Assembly: GCA_050250955.1 (NCBI GenBank)
Contig: JBFWNR010000013.1
Span: forward strand, 1-64,000
Length of the DNA stretch: 64,000 nucleotides
From: CAWAYR01 sp050250955
GTDB lineage: Bacteria; Acidobacteriota; Vicinamibacteria; Vicinamibacterales; UBA2999
Direction of reading: 5' to 3'
Each line of letters starts with the position of its first letter. The stretch's first letter is position 1. A model generated the notes under the pieces. That model was not told the DNA's origin and searched no databases. It worked only from the letters and a program-made list of their open reading frames with translations. Below, piece after piece: positions 16,409-25,804 of this stretch. Both the position numbers and the translations under genes were made by a program.

Positions 16409-18331
16409 CTACGGAAGCGCGAACGCCATGAGCTCGGATGCGTGTGACTGACTGCCGATGGCCACCACGATATACTGCTTGCCGCGGTGCACGTAGGACA
16501 TGGGCGCGCCGGTCGTGCCAGCGGGTAGATCGGTCTCCCACAACACTGCGCCCGTCGTCTTGTCGTAGGCGCGGAACTTCGTGCCACCACCCCACGGGGG
16601 GGTGGCCAGGTTGATCGGATCGCCTTCGCCGACGAACAACAGAGTCTTGGTCACTAAGGGTGCAGCTCGGCCGGGCTGACCGAGGGGAGGGAGGTTCAGT
16701 TCCTTCAGCTCGGGGTGATGCCGTGGACCGTCGCCGTTGGGGACCATCCACGCGATCTCACCGCGGCTGAGATCGATCGCAGTGATGCGACCGTAGGGCG
16801 GCTTGAGGAGTGGCAGGCCGCGCGGACCTGCGATCTCACGCTGAGGACGGCTCAGCTTGTTCAAGTACCGCAGGTCGGTGTCCGCTGGATCACCAGGGGC
16901 GACCGCCATGACCGTGGCCGCGGTCACCGACGGCACGTAGAGCATCCCGGTCTCGGGGTCAAAGCCGCCGCCGTTCCAGTTCGCCCCGCCGACCCAGCTC
17001 GGCACCATCAGCCCCGCCTTCTTGCCGTTCGCCCCGGCCACCGGAGGCGGCGTGAACATCGGACCGAGCAGGTAGTCGTTGGCGATGCGCAGCGCTTCAG
17101 CACGCAGCTCCGGAGTGAAATCAATCAGGTCATCCTCGCCGATGCCCTGGCGTTCGAAGGCGGGCGGCTTGGTCGGAAAGGGCTGCGTCGCCGCCGCAGT
17201 CTCGCCCGGGACACTCGATGGGGGCACCGGGCGCTCTTCGATCGGCCAGACCGGACGGCCGCTCACCCTGTCGAAGACGAACGCGAACCCCTGCTTCGTC
17301 AACTGCACCACGGCCTTGATGGCCTGACCGTCCACGACGACGTCGGCCAGTATGGGCGCGGCGGGTAGATCATAGTCCCACAGGTCGTGATGAGTGATCT
17401 GGTAATGCCAGACCCGGCGCCCAGTCTCGACCTCCAGGCACACGAGCGAGTCCCCGAACAGACCGTTCCCCGGGCGTTGCCCGCCGTACCAGTCGTTCGT
17501 CGGTGACGTCAGTGGGAGGTACACCAAGCCCAACTCGGGGTCGGCTGACATCAGCGACCACAGGTTCGCCGCCCCGGTGTACCTCCATGCGTCGTCGTCC
17601 CACGTCTCGATACCGGCTTCCCCGGCCCGCGGGATCACGTGGAACGTCCATTTCAGCGCACCCGTGCGCGCATCGTATCCTCGCACGTCGCCAGGGACCA
17701 TCTCCTTCTTGCTTGGGAAGTCGGAGCCAGGAGACCCGACCACGACGACGTCCCGCACGACTAAGGGCGCCGAGGTCCACCGGAAGGAGCGGAGTCCTTC
17801 GCCCATCCCCACGCGAAGATCGACGGCTCCTGCATCGCCGAAGGTCTCGACGGGCTGCCCAGTCGCGGCGTCCAGGGCAAAGAGGTAGTCCCCTCGTACG
17901 ACGAAGATCCGCTCTTGCTCCCTGTCGCGCCAGTAACCCACACCTCGGCTGGACGTACCGAGCACGCCTTGAAACCCTTCGTCCTTCGGCGCCTGGCTCC
18001 ATAGCGTGTCGCCGGTCGCCGGATTCAAGGCCTCTACGAGGCCCACAGCATTGGGGACGAACAACCGGCCGCCCGCCATGATCGGCGTCGCGCGATAGTT
18101 ATTGGAGACTCGCAGTGAAGGATGGGCACTGGTTAGCGACGCCGGAAGCGCCGCATGCCGCCACGCCACGCCGAGTCGCTCGACGTTGGCCGGTGCGATT
18201 TGCCCAGCCGGTGAGTATTTCGTGCTGTGGAGGTCGCCGCCATAGTGGGGCCACTCCACGTCGGCCGCAGCGCATGCGGCCGATGCGGCGGCGAGGGCCA
18301 CCACCAGGCCCAGCGGCATCGCCCGCGACAT
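16409..18331 (-). CDS. PQQ-dependent quinoprotein dehydrogenase
   Basis: About 640 residues forming an eight-bladed quinoprotein propeller. Typical strands are WPHYGGDLHSTKYSP near the N-terminus, THHDLWDYDLPAAP mid-protein, and GRITAIDLSRG and GDPINLATPPWGG near the end. The N-terminus is a signal peptide or lipoprotein-like (a cysteine lies in ASAACAAAD). No haem c motif is fused, so electrons must pass to a separate carrier. Members oxidise sugars or alcohols in the periplasm; the substrate here is unknown. The ATG at 18331 has GAGGG upstream and gives a clean signal peptide. GTG at 18406 also has a GGAG site and would shorten the gap to the TonB receptor gene to 21 bp. A dead partial duplicate lies at 12712-14645. 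Confidence 0.87.
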   Translation of the reverse strand: MSRAMPLGLVVALAAASAACAAADVEWPHYGGDLHSTKYSPAGQIAPANVERLGVAWRHAALPASLTSAHPSLRVSNNYRATPIMAGGRLFVPNAVGLVEALNPATGDTLWSQAPKDEGFQGVLGTSSRGVGYWRDREQERIFVVRGDYLFALDAATGQPVETFGDAGAVDLRVGMGEGLRSFRWTSAPLVVRDVVVVGSPGSDFPSKKEMVPGDVRGYDARTGALKWTFHVIPRAGEAGIETWDDDAWRYTGAANLWSLMSADPELGLVYLPLTSPTNDWYGGQRPGNGLFGDSLVCLEVETGRRVWHYQITHHDLWDYDLPAAPILADVVVDGQAIKAVVQLTKQGFAFVFDRVSGRPVWPIEERPVPPSSVPGETAAATQPFPTKPPAFERQGIGEDDLIDFTPELRAEALRIANDYLLGPMFTPPPVAGANGKKAGLMVPSWVGGANWNGGGFDPETGMLYVPSVTAATVMAVAPGDPADTDLRYLNKLSRPQREIAGPRGLPLLKPPYGRITAIDLSRGEIAWMVPNGDGPRHHPELKELNLPPLGQPGRAAPLVTKTLLFVGEGDPINLATPPWGGGTKFRAYDKTTGAVLWETDLPAGTTGAPMSYVHRGKQYIVVAIGSQSHASELMAFALP

Positions 18332-18427
18332 TCGACCCGCCCTCGGCGCCGGCCTGACGATGTCTGAGGACACCGATCCGTACTTCACACGCGATGTGGG
18401 TTGCACCCGCCGCTCCAGGTATCGGGA

Positions 18428-21274
18428 CTAGAACAGGATCCTGAACGCCAGCTGGCCGCTTCTCGGCCTGCTCAGTGCCCCGTTGGGTCGTCCGAATGCG
18501 GCTGATGTTTCGAGCGTGTTGTAGCGGAACGACTCGTAGTCGAACACGTTGAACAGCTCGGCGATCCCCTGAATTCTCACGTCCCCGGCAAGACGCACTT
18601 CCTTCGACACGCGCAGGTCGAACGCCTGCCGCGCATCTCCCTTGTACGTGTTGCGCGGAATCACCGACAAGTCACGGCGCAGCCGCGACCCGCCGATACC
18701 GGTCGGATCCTGTCCGGAGGCAATCTGCAGCGGATTGCCCGACCCGTACGTATAGAGACCGCCGAGCGTGAAGCCGAAGGGCATGCTCCAGAGGCCGCTG
18801 GCGCGCAAGGTGTGCCGCTGGAAGTCGTTCGAACGGCCCCAATCGACGTCGATGTCGAACGGGTTCAGCATCGTGGGACCGTATCCGGAGTATCGCCGTC
18901 CGGTGTCGTTCTTGAAGAACATGTGCGTGTAGGTGGCACCCAGCTGAAAATTGTTGCGGTACCGCCGTGTGAACGAGGTCGCAAGGGCGAAGTAGTCCGA
19001 GCGTCCAAGGCTCTCGTCGTAGAAGATCGGTCCATAGTTCGGGTTCGGCCGCCCACGCGCCGGAGTCACGTTGTAGCCGGTGCTGGGGTCGTAGAAGACG
19101 TTGGGATCACGCTGGCTCTCCTCGTCGTAGCCGCGCCAGTAGATGAAGTCGGCATCGAGCGCCATGACATCGGTGAGCTGCTTCTGGACGCCGATGATCG
19201 ACTGCCACGTGTACGGCATCCGCATGTTCTCGCTGACCACCGTGGGGTTCTGCGGCGCGAGGGGCACCCGACCGGAGAGCACGTCGTCTTCCGTGACGCC
19301 GCGGGAGGGATCCTGCAGGAATCCTGGACGCCCGTCGTTCTCATAGGCGTTGGCCACGACCCGCTGTCCATTCCAGAGCTGCATGTCGATGATGTGCGCG
19401 GAGCCCATCACGGTGTAGAAGAGGCCGCTGCCTCCCCGAACCACCAGGCGATTGTCGCCGGTGACGTTCCACGCGAAGCCTACGCGCGGCGAGACGTTGT
19501 TGAGGTCGCGAATGCCGTTGCGGAATCCGACGTTCTCGGTGAACAGGTTGTTGTTGATGATGATGTCGCTCTCGCGGACGAGAGGCGGATCCAGGTCGCG
19601 CCACGACAGGTCGTAGCGGATACCCAGGTTGAGCGTGAGACGGTCGCTTATCGTCCAGTTGTCATTGAGCCATACCGCGTAGGTGGGGCGGGGCACGTCG
19701 AAACTCCAGTCTCCGTACCCATCATTGCCGCCGCCTCGCTTGGCGTAGTACTGGAGTGACCTGAGTACCGTTGAATCCAGACCGGTGAAGTCCCAGCGAC
19801 TGGGGTCGTTCCAGGCATCCAGTGGGAATCGACGTGCCGCATCGGCTGGCAGCGCGCTGAAGAACAAGTGCCCGTTCGGCCTCGCCATCCACCATCCGCT
19901 GTCTTTCCCTGCGAGCCACTCGCCGCCCACTTTGATGTCGTGGCGCCCCTTCGTCCAGTTGAGGTCGTACCGGAAGGTGAGGCGGTCCTCTCCCAGCAAT
20001 TCGCCCTCCTGGTAGTTCCACGCTGGCCCCAATGTGAGCCCCGGGAACTGATAGGTGGGCGTCGACGCGGTGCCGGCCAGTGGGTCGAACCGCCACTGGA
20101 AGTGCCGGTAGCCCACTTTGACTTCTTGAAGGAGATTCGAGGTCATGATGCGTGTCCAATTCGCTGTCGCGAAGCGCGACTTGAACACCCGATCACTTCC
20201 TTGCGTCGGATAGTTTCCGGTGTTGATGGCGACCTCTGTTCGCCGCGAGGCTGACGCCCGCAGGAGCAGACGGTCCTTTCCGCTCAGCTGATAGTCGACG
20301 CGCCCGAGGAGGCTGTAGACCTTGTTCTCAGCCGGGAATTCCTTGGTCTGGCCGCCAAGCGCGGCGGGGGCGACGATCGCGGTGTTCGGCTCGCGTTCGT
20401 ATTCGTAAGCGGCGAAGAAGTGCGCGCGATCCCGCGCGATCGGCCCACCCAGGACACCGCCGACCTGCTGGTTCGAGTAGGGCAGGACGCGATTGGCGAA
20501 ATGGTCGGCAGCATTCAGCTTCGCGTCACGGAAGTATCCGTAGGCGCTGCCGTCGAAGCTGTTGGTGCCCGAGCGGGTAATCGCTTGGATCTGAATCTGG
20601 TTCGAGCGGCCCATCGTCACGTCGAAGAGATTCGTAACGACCTGATACTCCCCGATGGCGTCGCGGCTGAGCCCCGGCTGCCCGAAGCTCGCATAGACCC
20701 CCTGAGTGATCTCCTGCCCATCGAGATTCAGCTGGAATCCCGAGAAGTTCCCGCCGACGCCAGGGTCGACGCGGCTGACCGAGTTTGCGGTCATGCCTTT
20801 CGCCAGGGAGGTGAGTTCCAGCCAGTTGCGGCCTTGAATCGGCAGCACGTCCATCTGGCGTCGGTCGATGTTCGACGCCACGCGCGCCGTCGTGACATCG
20901 ATGAGCGGCGCTTCGCCGGTCACCGTAACGTTTTCGTTCAGCGACGCGACGCTCAACGTGAAGTTGATCGTCGCCCTCTGGCCGACCAACAGCTCGACGT
21001 CGTTCACGGCCGACGACGCGAATCCGGCCAGGTCGGTGCTGATGTTGTACCGGCCCGGCGGCAGCGACGATAACCGGTACAGGCCATTCTCATCGGACAC
21101 TGCCGTCACCTGGCGGCCACTCGCCGGCGCAGTCGCAGTAACCGTGACGCCCGGGAGGACTGCCTTGGATTCATCGGTCACGACGCCGGTAACCGCGGCC
21201 TCCTGCGCCACGGCGACACCACCGGCCAGTGCCGTGACCACGGCAACGACGCCAATGCGAAAGTATGACAGCAT
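18428..21274 (-). CDS. Oar-like TonB-dependent receptor with carboxypeptidase-regulatory N-domain
   Basis: 948 residues. It has a signal peptide (about 1-23, ending VAVAQ), a carboxypeptidase-regulatory-like domain starting VTGVVTDESKAVLPGVTVT, a plug with the VTGEAPLIDVTTARVAS entry, and a barrel that ends in an aromatic residue (LAFRILF). The ATG at 21274 has a GAGGTG site 7 nt upstream. It is flanked on the same strand by the PQQ dehydrogenase and the cytochrome c/copper monooxygenase genes with short gaps (about 100 bp each), so it is probably the uptake gene of that block. The imported compound cannot be identified from sequence. Confidence 0.88.
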   Translation of the reverse strand: MLSYFRIGVVAVVTALAGGVAVAQEAAVTGVVTDESKAVLPGVTVTATAPASGRQVTAVSDENGLYRLSSLPPGRYNISTDLAGFASSAVNDVELLVGQRATINFTLSVASLNENVTVTGEAPLIDVTTARVASNIDRRQMDVLPIQGRNWLELTSLAKGMTANSVSRVDPGVGGNFSGFQLNLDGQEITQGVYASFGQPGLSRDAIGEYQVVTNLFDVTMGRSNQIQIQAITRSGTNSFDGSAYGYFRDAKLNAADHFANRVLPYSNQQVGGVLGGPIARDRAHFFAAYEYEREPNTAIVAPAALGGQTKEFPAENKVYSLLGRVDYQLSGKDRLLLRASASRRTEVAINTGNYPTQGSDRVFKSRFATANWTRIMTSNLLQEVKVGYRHFQWRFDPLAGTASTPTYQFPGLTLGPAWNYQEGELLGEDRLTFRYDLNWTKGRHDIKVGGEWLAGKDSGWWMARPNGHLFFSALPADAARRFPLDAWNDPSRWDFTGLDSTVLRSLQYYAKRGGGNDGYGDWSFDVPRPTYAVWLNDNWTISDRLTLNLGIRYDLSWRDLDPPLVRESDIIINNNLFTENVGFRNGIRDLNNVSPRVGFAWNVTGDNRLVVRGGSGLFYTVMGSAHIIDMQLWNGQRVVANAYENDGRPGFLQDPSRGVTEDDVLSGRVPLAPQNPTVVSENMRMPYTWQSIIGVQKQLTDVMALDADFIYWRGYDEESQRDPNVFYDPSTGYNVTPARGRPNPNYGPIFYDESLGRSDYFALATSFTRRYRNNFQLGATYTHMFFKNDTGRRYSGYGPTMLNPFDIDVDWGRSNDFQRHTLRASGLWSMPFGFTLGGLYTYGSGNPLQIASGQDPTGIGGSRLRRDLSVIPRNTYKGDARQAFDLRVSKEVRLAGDVRIQGIAELFNVFDYESFRYNTLETSAAFGRPNGALSRPRSGQLAFRILF

Positions 21275-21379
21275 CTAATTCACCTCAGAGTCAGGGGCGG
21301 AGGCACAGTTCCAGCGCCATGTCATGCACACGGCGCACGAGATTGCGTGATGCCGGCGTCGGTGACCGATGGGATGGGG

Positions 21380-22810
21380 TCACTCGCGGCGCTGGGACAT
21401 TCCTCCGGGATCACCCTTGGTGAACTCGACATACGGAATGAACATCTCGTCCCAGCTCTGATCCGACCAGTAGACTTCTTTGTGCGGCGCCGGGTTGTAG
21501 CGATTCGCCGCGGAGTTGTCGTAGTGGGCGATGGCCGTGAGCGTCGCACCGGGCGGCAGGAAGACGGGCGTCTCCAATTCGAAGTTGAGCTGCCAGTTGT
21601 AGTCGTAGGCCGGCACTGAGAGCAGCGTCTCCTGCCGCCCATCCGGCCATGTGACGATGTATTTCATGTCCTTGCCCCGCAGATGCATGTGGGGGCTGAG
21701 GGCCAGGAGGGTAATGGGCTCGGTGATCTTCGTGATTCCCGTCGCTTGCCAGTTGGCGGCGAACGGAGGGATGTTCGGCAGCCGGCCGCGCCGACGACGG
21801 CCGTCTGGGCCGACCTCGTCCTTGAGTTCTTTCCCTTCGGCCAGGAGGATGCCACCGTCGGTGGCCGAGCGGGACAGCGGCTGCCCGACACTACGGGTGA
21901 AGACCTCGCTCGTCACAGGCTCCTTGGCGAACCACAGCCCCAGCATCGAACGATCGGTAGTCGCCTTGCCGCTCGGGTTGTAATGCAGCTCGAAGCGGAC
22001 GTACTTGCCGCCTTCGAGCCGTTTGGCCGTCCCGGCCGGGTGCCGCTCGAAGCCGCGCCCTGGCACGAACGAAATCAGGTGGTAGTTGTTGTCCTGCCCA
22101 TCGAACACGCTACGCGGTCGACCATCGGGACCCAGGCCATCGTCCGGGCTCCCGTCGAGCTTCACCAGTCGTCCATCGACGATCTTGAGCCCGGGCGGAA
22201 GGTCCACCACGTCGACGCGTGAATGGTGGACGACCGCGGGATTCCCCGGCCTGAGCTCAAGCGCCCGAAGGTACCGATCCTCCTTGAAAGGCACGGGAAC
22301 CCAGAAGTGGAGAATGTCAACCTGTCCGTCGGCTGGTACGGGGTAGTCGACCGGCATTTCGAGCACGAGGTCCGGCTGCCCGCCACGCCAGCCCTGAGCG
22401 AAGCTGGGACGAGGTGGCGTCGCGGCGGGGTCGCCCTCCGGGGCGCCCGCGTCCACCCAGCGCGAGATGAGCTGGATCTCGGCGTCAGGAAGGCTGGGGT
22501 CATTCTTGAACCTGCCGTGCCGTCGATCGGCCGGCCAAGGCGGCATGTTACGGGAGCTCACAGCACGCTTGATGGCACGCGCCCACGGCCTGACCTCTCC
22601 GTATGTCATGAGCGACATCGGCGCCGTCTCACCAGTGCGATGGCAGCTCGCACAGGACCGATAGAGAATCGGCGCGATGTCCTTCGAATAAGTTGGAGCA
22701 CTCGTCGGGCTTCCGCCGGCCTGACCGGGCGTCTGCGCCGCCACAGGAGAGCCCAGGCACAGCGCGGCAGCCGTAACGGCGACTGACGCGTACCAAGATG
22801 TGCAGTTCAT
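21380..22810 (-). CDS. Cytochrome c - copper type II monooxygenase (PHM-like) fusion
   Basis: A 476-residue exported protein with a signal peptide (1-25). The N-terminal cytochrome c-type domain has CASCH (C53, C56, H57). The C-terminal half carries the ligand pattern of the peptidylglycine alpha-hydroxylating/dopamine beta-monooxygenase fold: HH in VVHHSRVD (195-196), H276 in FELHYNPSG, the HMH pair in SPHMHLRG (H374, H376), and a DEMF methionine near the C-terminus that fits the CuM ligand. In animals these enzymes hydroxylate C-H bonds using copper and ascorbate. Here a fused haem could supply the electrons. The ATG at 22810 is preceded by a GAGAGGGA site. The substrate is unknown, and the eukaryotic names should not be taken as function. 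Confidence 0.8.
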   Translation of the reverse strand: MNCTSWYASVAVTAAALCLGSPVAAQTPGQAGGSPTSAPTYSKDIAPILYRSCASCHRTGETAPMSLMTYGEVRPWARAIKRAVSSRNMPPWPADRRHGRFKNDPSLPDAEIQLISRWVDAGAPEGDPAATPPRPSFAQGWRGGQPDLVLEMPVDYPVPADGQVDILHFWVPVPFKEDRYLRALELRPGNPAVVHHSRVDVVDLPPGLKIVDGRLVKLDGSPDDGLGPDGRPRSVFDGQDNNYHLISFVPGRGFERHPAGTAKRLEGGKYVRFELHYNPSGKATTDRSMLGLWFAKEPVTSEVFTRSVGQPLSRSATDGGILLAEGKELKDEVGPDGRRRRGRLPNIPPFAANWQATGITKITEPITLLALSPHMHLRGKDMKYIVTWPDGRQETLLSVPAYDYNWQLNFELETPVFLPPGATLTAIAHYDNSAANRYNPAPHKEVYWSDQSWDEMFIPYVEFTKGDPGGMSQRRE

Positions 22811-22881
22811 ATCGCGATCCCTCTCCCGGTTTGAACACCCGCTACGAGTCGAAACGAATCGGCGCTCACGGCCAGGTCCGG

Positions 22882-23511
22882 TCACTTCCCTGCTTTCCGG
22901 TACCACGGCTGGCCGAACGCGACGAAGTCTCCGCCGTCTACGGAGTACTGGATGAAGTCGCGGAAGTTGTGCGGCGAGAACGCAACAGTGCGCCCTCGAA
23001 GGCGCAAGCGGCGACCCCCGCGCTCGAAGGGCGCTGTCTCCCAGTTGAACGAGTAGATTCCGCCGAGGTCGCCAGCGATCGTGCCCTCCTTCGTCAGGAT
23101 GGTGCCAGTCGCGTCGATCTCGTGCCTGATGGCCTTCCCGGTTTGTGGGTCGTAGGCCAGGACGGCGCGAGCCTTGAGGGGCCCAGCAGGGCCAACGGCG
23201 TCCACCCAGCTCTCAACGACCTGCAGGGACGCTGGTCCCTTCGGAATCAACCTGCTCGGAACCTGGGGATAGCCCGGGAGCTGTTCCGGAATCCGCGCTG
23301 ACTCGAGCAGCCGGAAGGTCTCCTTGCCCACCAGGTCTCCAGCAGGTCCGAGGGCGGACTCAGGTGGACTCCAGTCGAACGCCCACTCACCGACGAAGTA
23401 CGCCAAGTCGAACGGGGGCACCTTGTCAGTGGCCTTCGTCTGTCCGCTGCCGGGAATCGAAGCCACACTCAGGATGGCAAGCATGAAGGCCATCGAATTG
23501 CGGAATGCCAT
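22882..23511 (-). CDS. Unknown exported protein
   Basis: 209 residues with a signal peptide (about 1-23). The mature part begins with an FVGEWAFDWSPPES segment and contains repeated short beta-strand stretches, resembling small lipocalin-like proteins of the DUF1579 kind, but I cannot assign a family. The ATG at 23511 has a strong GAGGAGGTG site 9 nt upstream; a TTG 18 nt earlier lies inside that site. It is 71 bp ahead of the cytochrome c/copper monooxygenase gene and probably in the same operon, so it may bind a substrate or assist that enzyme (inference from position only). Confidence 0.7.
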   Translation of the reverse strand: MAFRNSMAFMLAILSVASIPGSGQTKATDKVPPFDLAYFVGEWAFDWSPPESALGPAGDLVGKETFRLLESARIPEQLPGYPQVPSRLIPKGPASLQVVESWVDAVGPAGPLKARAVLAYDPQTGKAIRHEIDATGTILTKEGTIAGDLGGIYSFNWETAPFERGGRRLRLRGRTVAFSPHNFRDFIQYSVDGGDFVAFGQPWYRKAGK

Positions 23512-23724
23512 CCCAGCGCACCTCCTCAAGTCATCGTAGCGAGAACCAAGCTTCGAGCGCGAATGATACGCTCGTCCAACGCGAGGCGATGTATCAAGTT
23601 GTGCCAGAGATCCGAATTCGGCGCGACGCGAAGCTGCCAGTTCGCTCCCAACAACGTCTCGAGGCGCGGCTTGAACATTTGTTCAACGGCACCCTTTGTT
23701 GGGCAGTGTGATGCAATCCCGCCG

Positions 23725-23762
23725 ACCACTGGCCTCAGTCACGCCACTTCCCTTCCAGTGGT
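23725..23762 (-). terminator. Candidate hairpin after the second deacetylase-like gene
   Basis: ACCACTGG (23725-23732) and CCAGTGGT (23755-23762) form an 8-bp perfect stem with a 22-nt loop, starting about 25 nt after the stop codon. A separate 14-bp palindrome (23785-23798) spans the stop codon itself. There is no T-tract, so termination is only a suggestion. The rest of 23512-23786 shows no gene. Confidence 0.25.
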
Positions 23763-23786
23763 GCCTGGGTGATTCAGGCGCCTAGC

Positions 23787-24776
23787 TCAGCGCTGAGCCT
23801 TGATGGCCAGTGCCACCTGTTCGTGGGTGGCGAACCAGACCCCTGGCTTCGCCTTCATGTAGGCGATGAGCTTGTCCAGCTCCGCGCTGCGCGAGCGATG
23901 CCCGATCACGTGGGGGTGCGTGGTCAGCACGAGGATCGTGCCGTCCTCGTAGGCGGCTTCGAATTCGGCCTTGTAGATCTCGTAGACGGCCGCCGGTGAG
24001 GGAATCGCTCCCGACGCGTTCGAGCCGAAGTAGGGGTAGTCATCGAGGATCCACTCGATGGGAATCTCGATGAGGCCGGTCGGCTTTCCGTGCTGCACCA
24101 GTTCGTAGGGCTCGTCCATCGCCATGAAGCTGCTGTCGTAGAGGAACCCGGCCTCGAGGACTTGTGAGAGCGTGTGCGGGCTGAAGGACCAGGACGGCGC
24201 CCGGTAGCCAACCGGCCGCTTGCCGGTGACCTTGGTCAGGTAGTCGATCGACTGGGTGAGCAGGCGCTGCTCGAGGGCGGCGTCGCCCAGGGCCGGCAGG
24301 TTCTCGTGGATCCAGCCGTGCACGCCGATCTCATGGCGTTTCGACTTCAGGATCGACGGGATCAGCTCGGCGTCCAGCATCGCGCTCATGGCCGGCACGA
24401 AGAAGGTCGCGGGCACGCCGTGACGGTCGAGCATCGAGAGGATGCGCGGCAGGCCGGTCGTGGCCCCGTACTGCCCCTGCGACAACGGGACTGGCAGCGG
24501 GTTATTGCGTGACAGCAGCTCGTTGTCGACGTCGAACGACAGCGCAACTGCCACACGTGCGCCGTTGGGCCACGGCCGCGGCGTAAGCCGCCGTCCGGCG
24601 CGAACGGCGCCGACCACACGCCGCACCTCCTCCGGGGAGGCCGTGACGCCGATCGGTTCGGCGCCTGGAATGCGGGGAGGCTGGGTGGCTGGCGGCTGCT
24701 CGGCGTGGAGCGACAGCAGTGCCGCCACCACCAGTGACAGGGTAAGAAGATGAGTCGGTCTCGGTGAGTGTGACAT
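23787..24776 (-). CDS. Exported polysaccharide-deacetylase-family (NodB fold) hydrolase, second copy
   Basis: 329 residues, the same length as the protein encoded at 5504-6493 and clearly paralogous (SFDVDNE, HGWIHENLPAL, GYRAPSWSFSPHT and PYFG in place of the equivalent motifs). It has a signal peptide (about 1-24). The metal-binding Asp pair and the HGWIHE histidines are intact, and the closing HPHVIGHRSR is conserved between the copies. It probably hydrolyses an N-acyl or cyclic C-N bond, with the same uncertainty as its paralogue. The ATG at 24776 has AGGGGA upstream; an in-frame upstream extension lacks signal-peptide character. It heads the second minus-strand block, and its promoter should lie in the 200 bp shared with the divergent gene at 24977. 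Confidence 0.85.
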   Translation of the reverse strand: MSHSPRPTHLLTLSLVVAALLSLHAEQPPATQPPRIPGAEPIGVTASPEEVRRVVGAVRAGRRLTPRPWPNGARVAVALSFDVDNELLSRNNPLPVPLSQGQYGATTGLPRILSMLDRHGVPATFFVPAMSAMLDAELIPSILKSKRHEIGVHGWIHENLPALGDAALEQRLLTQSIDYLTKVTGKRPVGYRAPSWSFSPHTLSQVLEAGFLYDSSFMAMDEPYELVQHGKPTGLIEIPIEWILDDYPYFGSNASGAIPSPAAVYEIYKAEFEAAYEDGTILVLTTHPHVIGHRSRSAELDKLIAYMKAKPGVWFATHEQVALAIKAQR

Positions 24777-24961
24777 CGCGTCCCCTGAATCGATCGGCAC
24801 GGGACCGACGAGCTGAGCTGCCCTGCCCGTCCCGCACTGCATGGCTGGCGATACTATCCGCAACAGGATGCGTTTTGCCGCCCATGGCCTCGTCGGGCCG
24901 CGCCGACGACGGCTCGCCGCACGGCTGAGCCCGGCGCCGGGCCGCAGGTCCCCCGGGCTGC

Positions 24962-24967
24962 TAGGAT
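24962..24967 (+). promoter_or_regulatory. -10-like hexamer, probable leaderless start
   Basis: TAGGAT ends 9 nt before the ATG at 24977, so transcription would begin at or very near the start codon. No clear -35 element is seen. Confidence 0.4.
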
Positions 24968-24976
24968 TGGGCGGAT

Positions 24977-25804
24977 ATGGCGCGACCGGCGCGCTGGGCC
25001 CTGCTGTCGAGCCTGGTGCTCACGATCGGCTGCGACCGCGCCTTCGAAGGCGGCGGTGAACTGCGCGCCCGGCGGGTGGTGCTCGCCCGTGAGGTCGAGG
25101 GCCTGCGCCAGGTCGCCGACCGCCTCGAACGCGGCGAGCCGCTGCTGCCGCTGCACGACGTCGCCATCGCCGTCGACGACACCCTGGTCCGCGATCTCGT
25201 CGCCGCGCAGCTGCCCTTCGACGCCGACGTCGATCGGTTCCACCTGCGCCTGGACGGCGCCGACGTGCTGTTCCGCGGCAGCCCGGTGGTGCGGCTGACC
25301 GGGACGCTGACGGTGCGCGATCGACCGAGCCTGGCCGCCACGGTCACGCTCATCGGCGCCCTCGAGCGGCTGGCCATCGACCAGTCGGCGTCGACGCTGA
25401 CGGCGGAGGTCGCCGCCGACCACCTGTCGATCGACGAAGTCACCGGCCTCACCCAGGTGTTGAGCGGCGCCACGCTCGACGAGGTGGCGCGCGCCGTCCG
25501 GATCCGGATCGGCGATGCGTTGCCGACCATCCGGATTCCGGTGAAGGTGCACCAGGAGATCAGTTTTCCGGCGGTCACCGACGGGCCGGTGCGGCTCGGC
25601 GGCGCCCGGCTGCCGCTGGAGGTGGCGGTGTCGCAGGTGACCGCGGCGCGCGGGCGGCTGTGGATCGGCGTGCGGGTCACCCCCGGCGCGTTCGTCAAGA
25701 CCGCCGAGGCGCCGGCGGTCGGCGACACTCGCGCCAGCGACGCCGACGCCACCCTGGACGACGCCCCGGCCCGGCCGGCAAGCCGCCCGGCGGTGCGGCG
25801 ATGA
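24977..25804 (+). CDS. Unknown lipoprotein, first of an envelope pair
   Basis: A 275-residue protein with a short lipoprotein signal (lipobox TIGC). The body is a run of alternating hydrophobic/charged strands with internal symmetry: an ITGL-type helix near 155, then VKVHQEISFP and a repeated strand set. This pattern recalls tubular lipid-binding or AsmA/DUF4403-like folds, but I do not recognise the family with confidence. The last 35 residues are Ala/Arg/Asp-rich and probably disordered. Its stop overlaps the start of the next gene (ATGA at 25801), so the two products probably work together. The start is leaderless-looking (see 24962). Confidence 0.7.
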   Translation: MARPARWALLSSLVLTIGCDRAFEGGGELRARRVVLAREVEGLRQVADRLERGEPLLPLHDVAIAVDDTLVRDLVAAQLPFDADVDRFHLRLDGADVLFRGSPVVRLTGTLTVRDRPSLAATVTLIGALERLAIDQSASTLTAEVAADHLSIDEVTGLTQVLSGATLDEVARAVRIRIGDALPTIRIPVKVHQEISFPAVTDGPVRLGGARLPLEVAVSQVTAARGRLWIGVRVTPGAFVKTAEAPAVGDTRASDADATLDDAPARPASRPAVRR

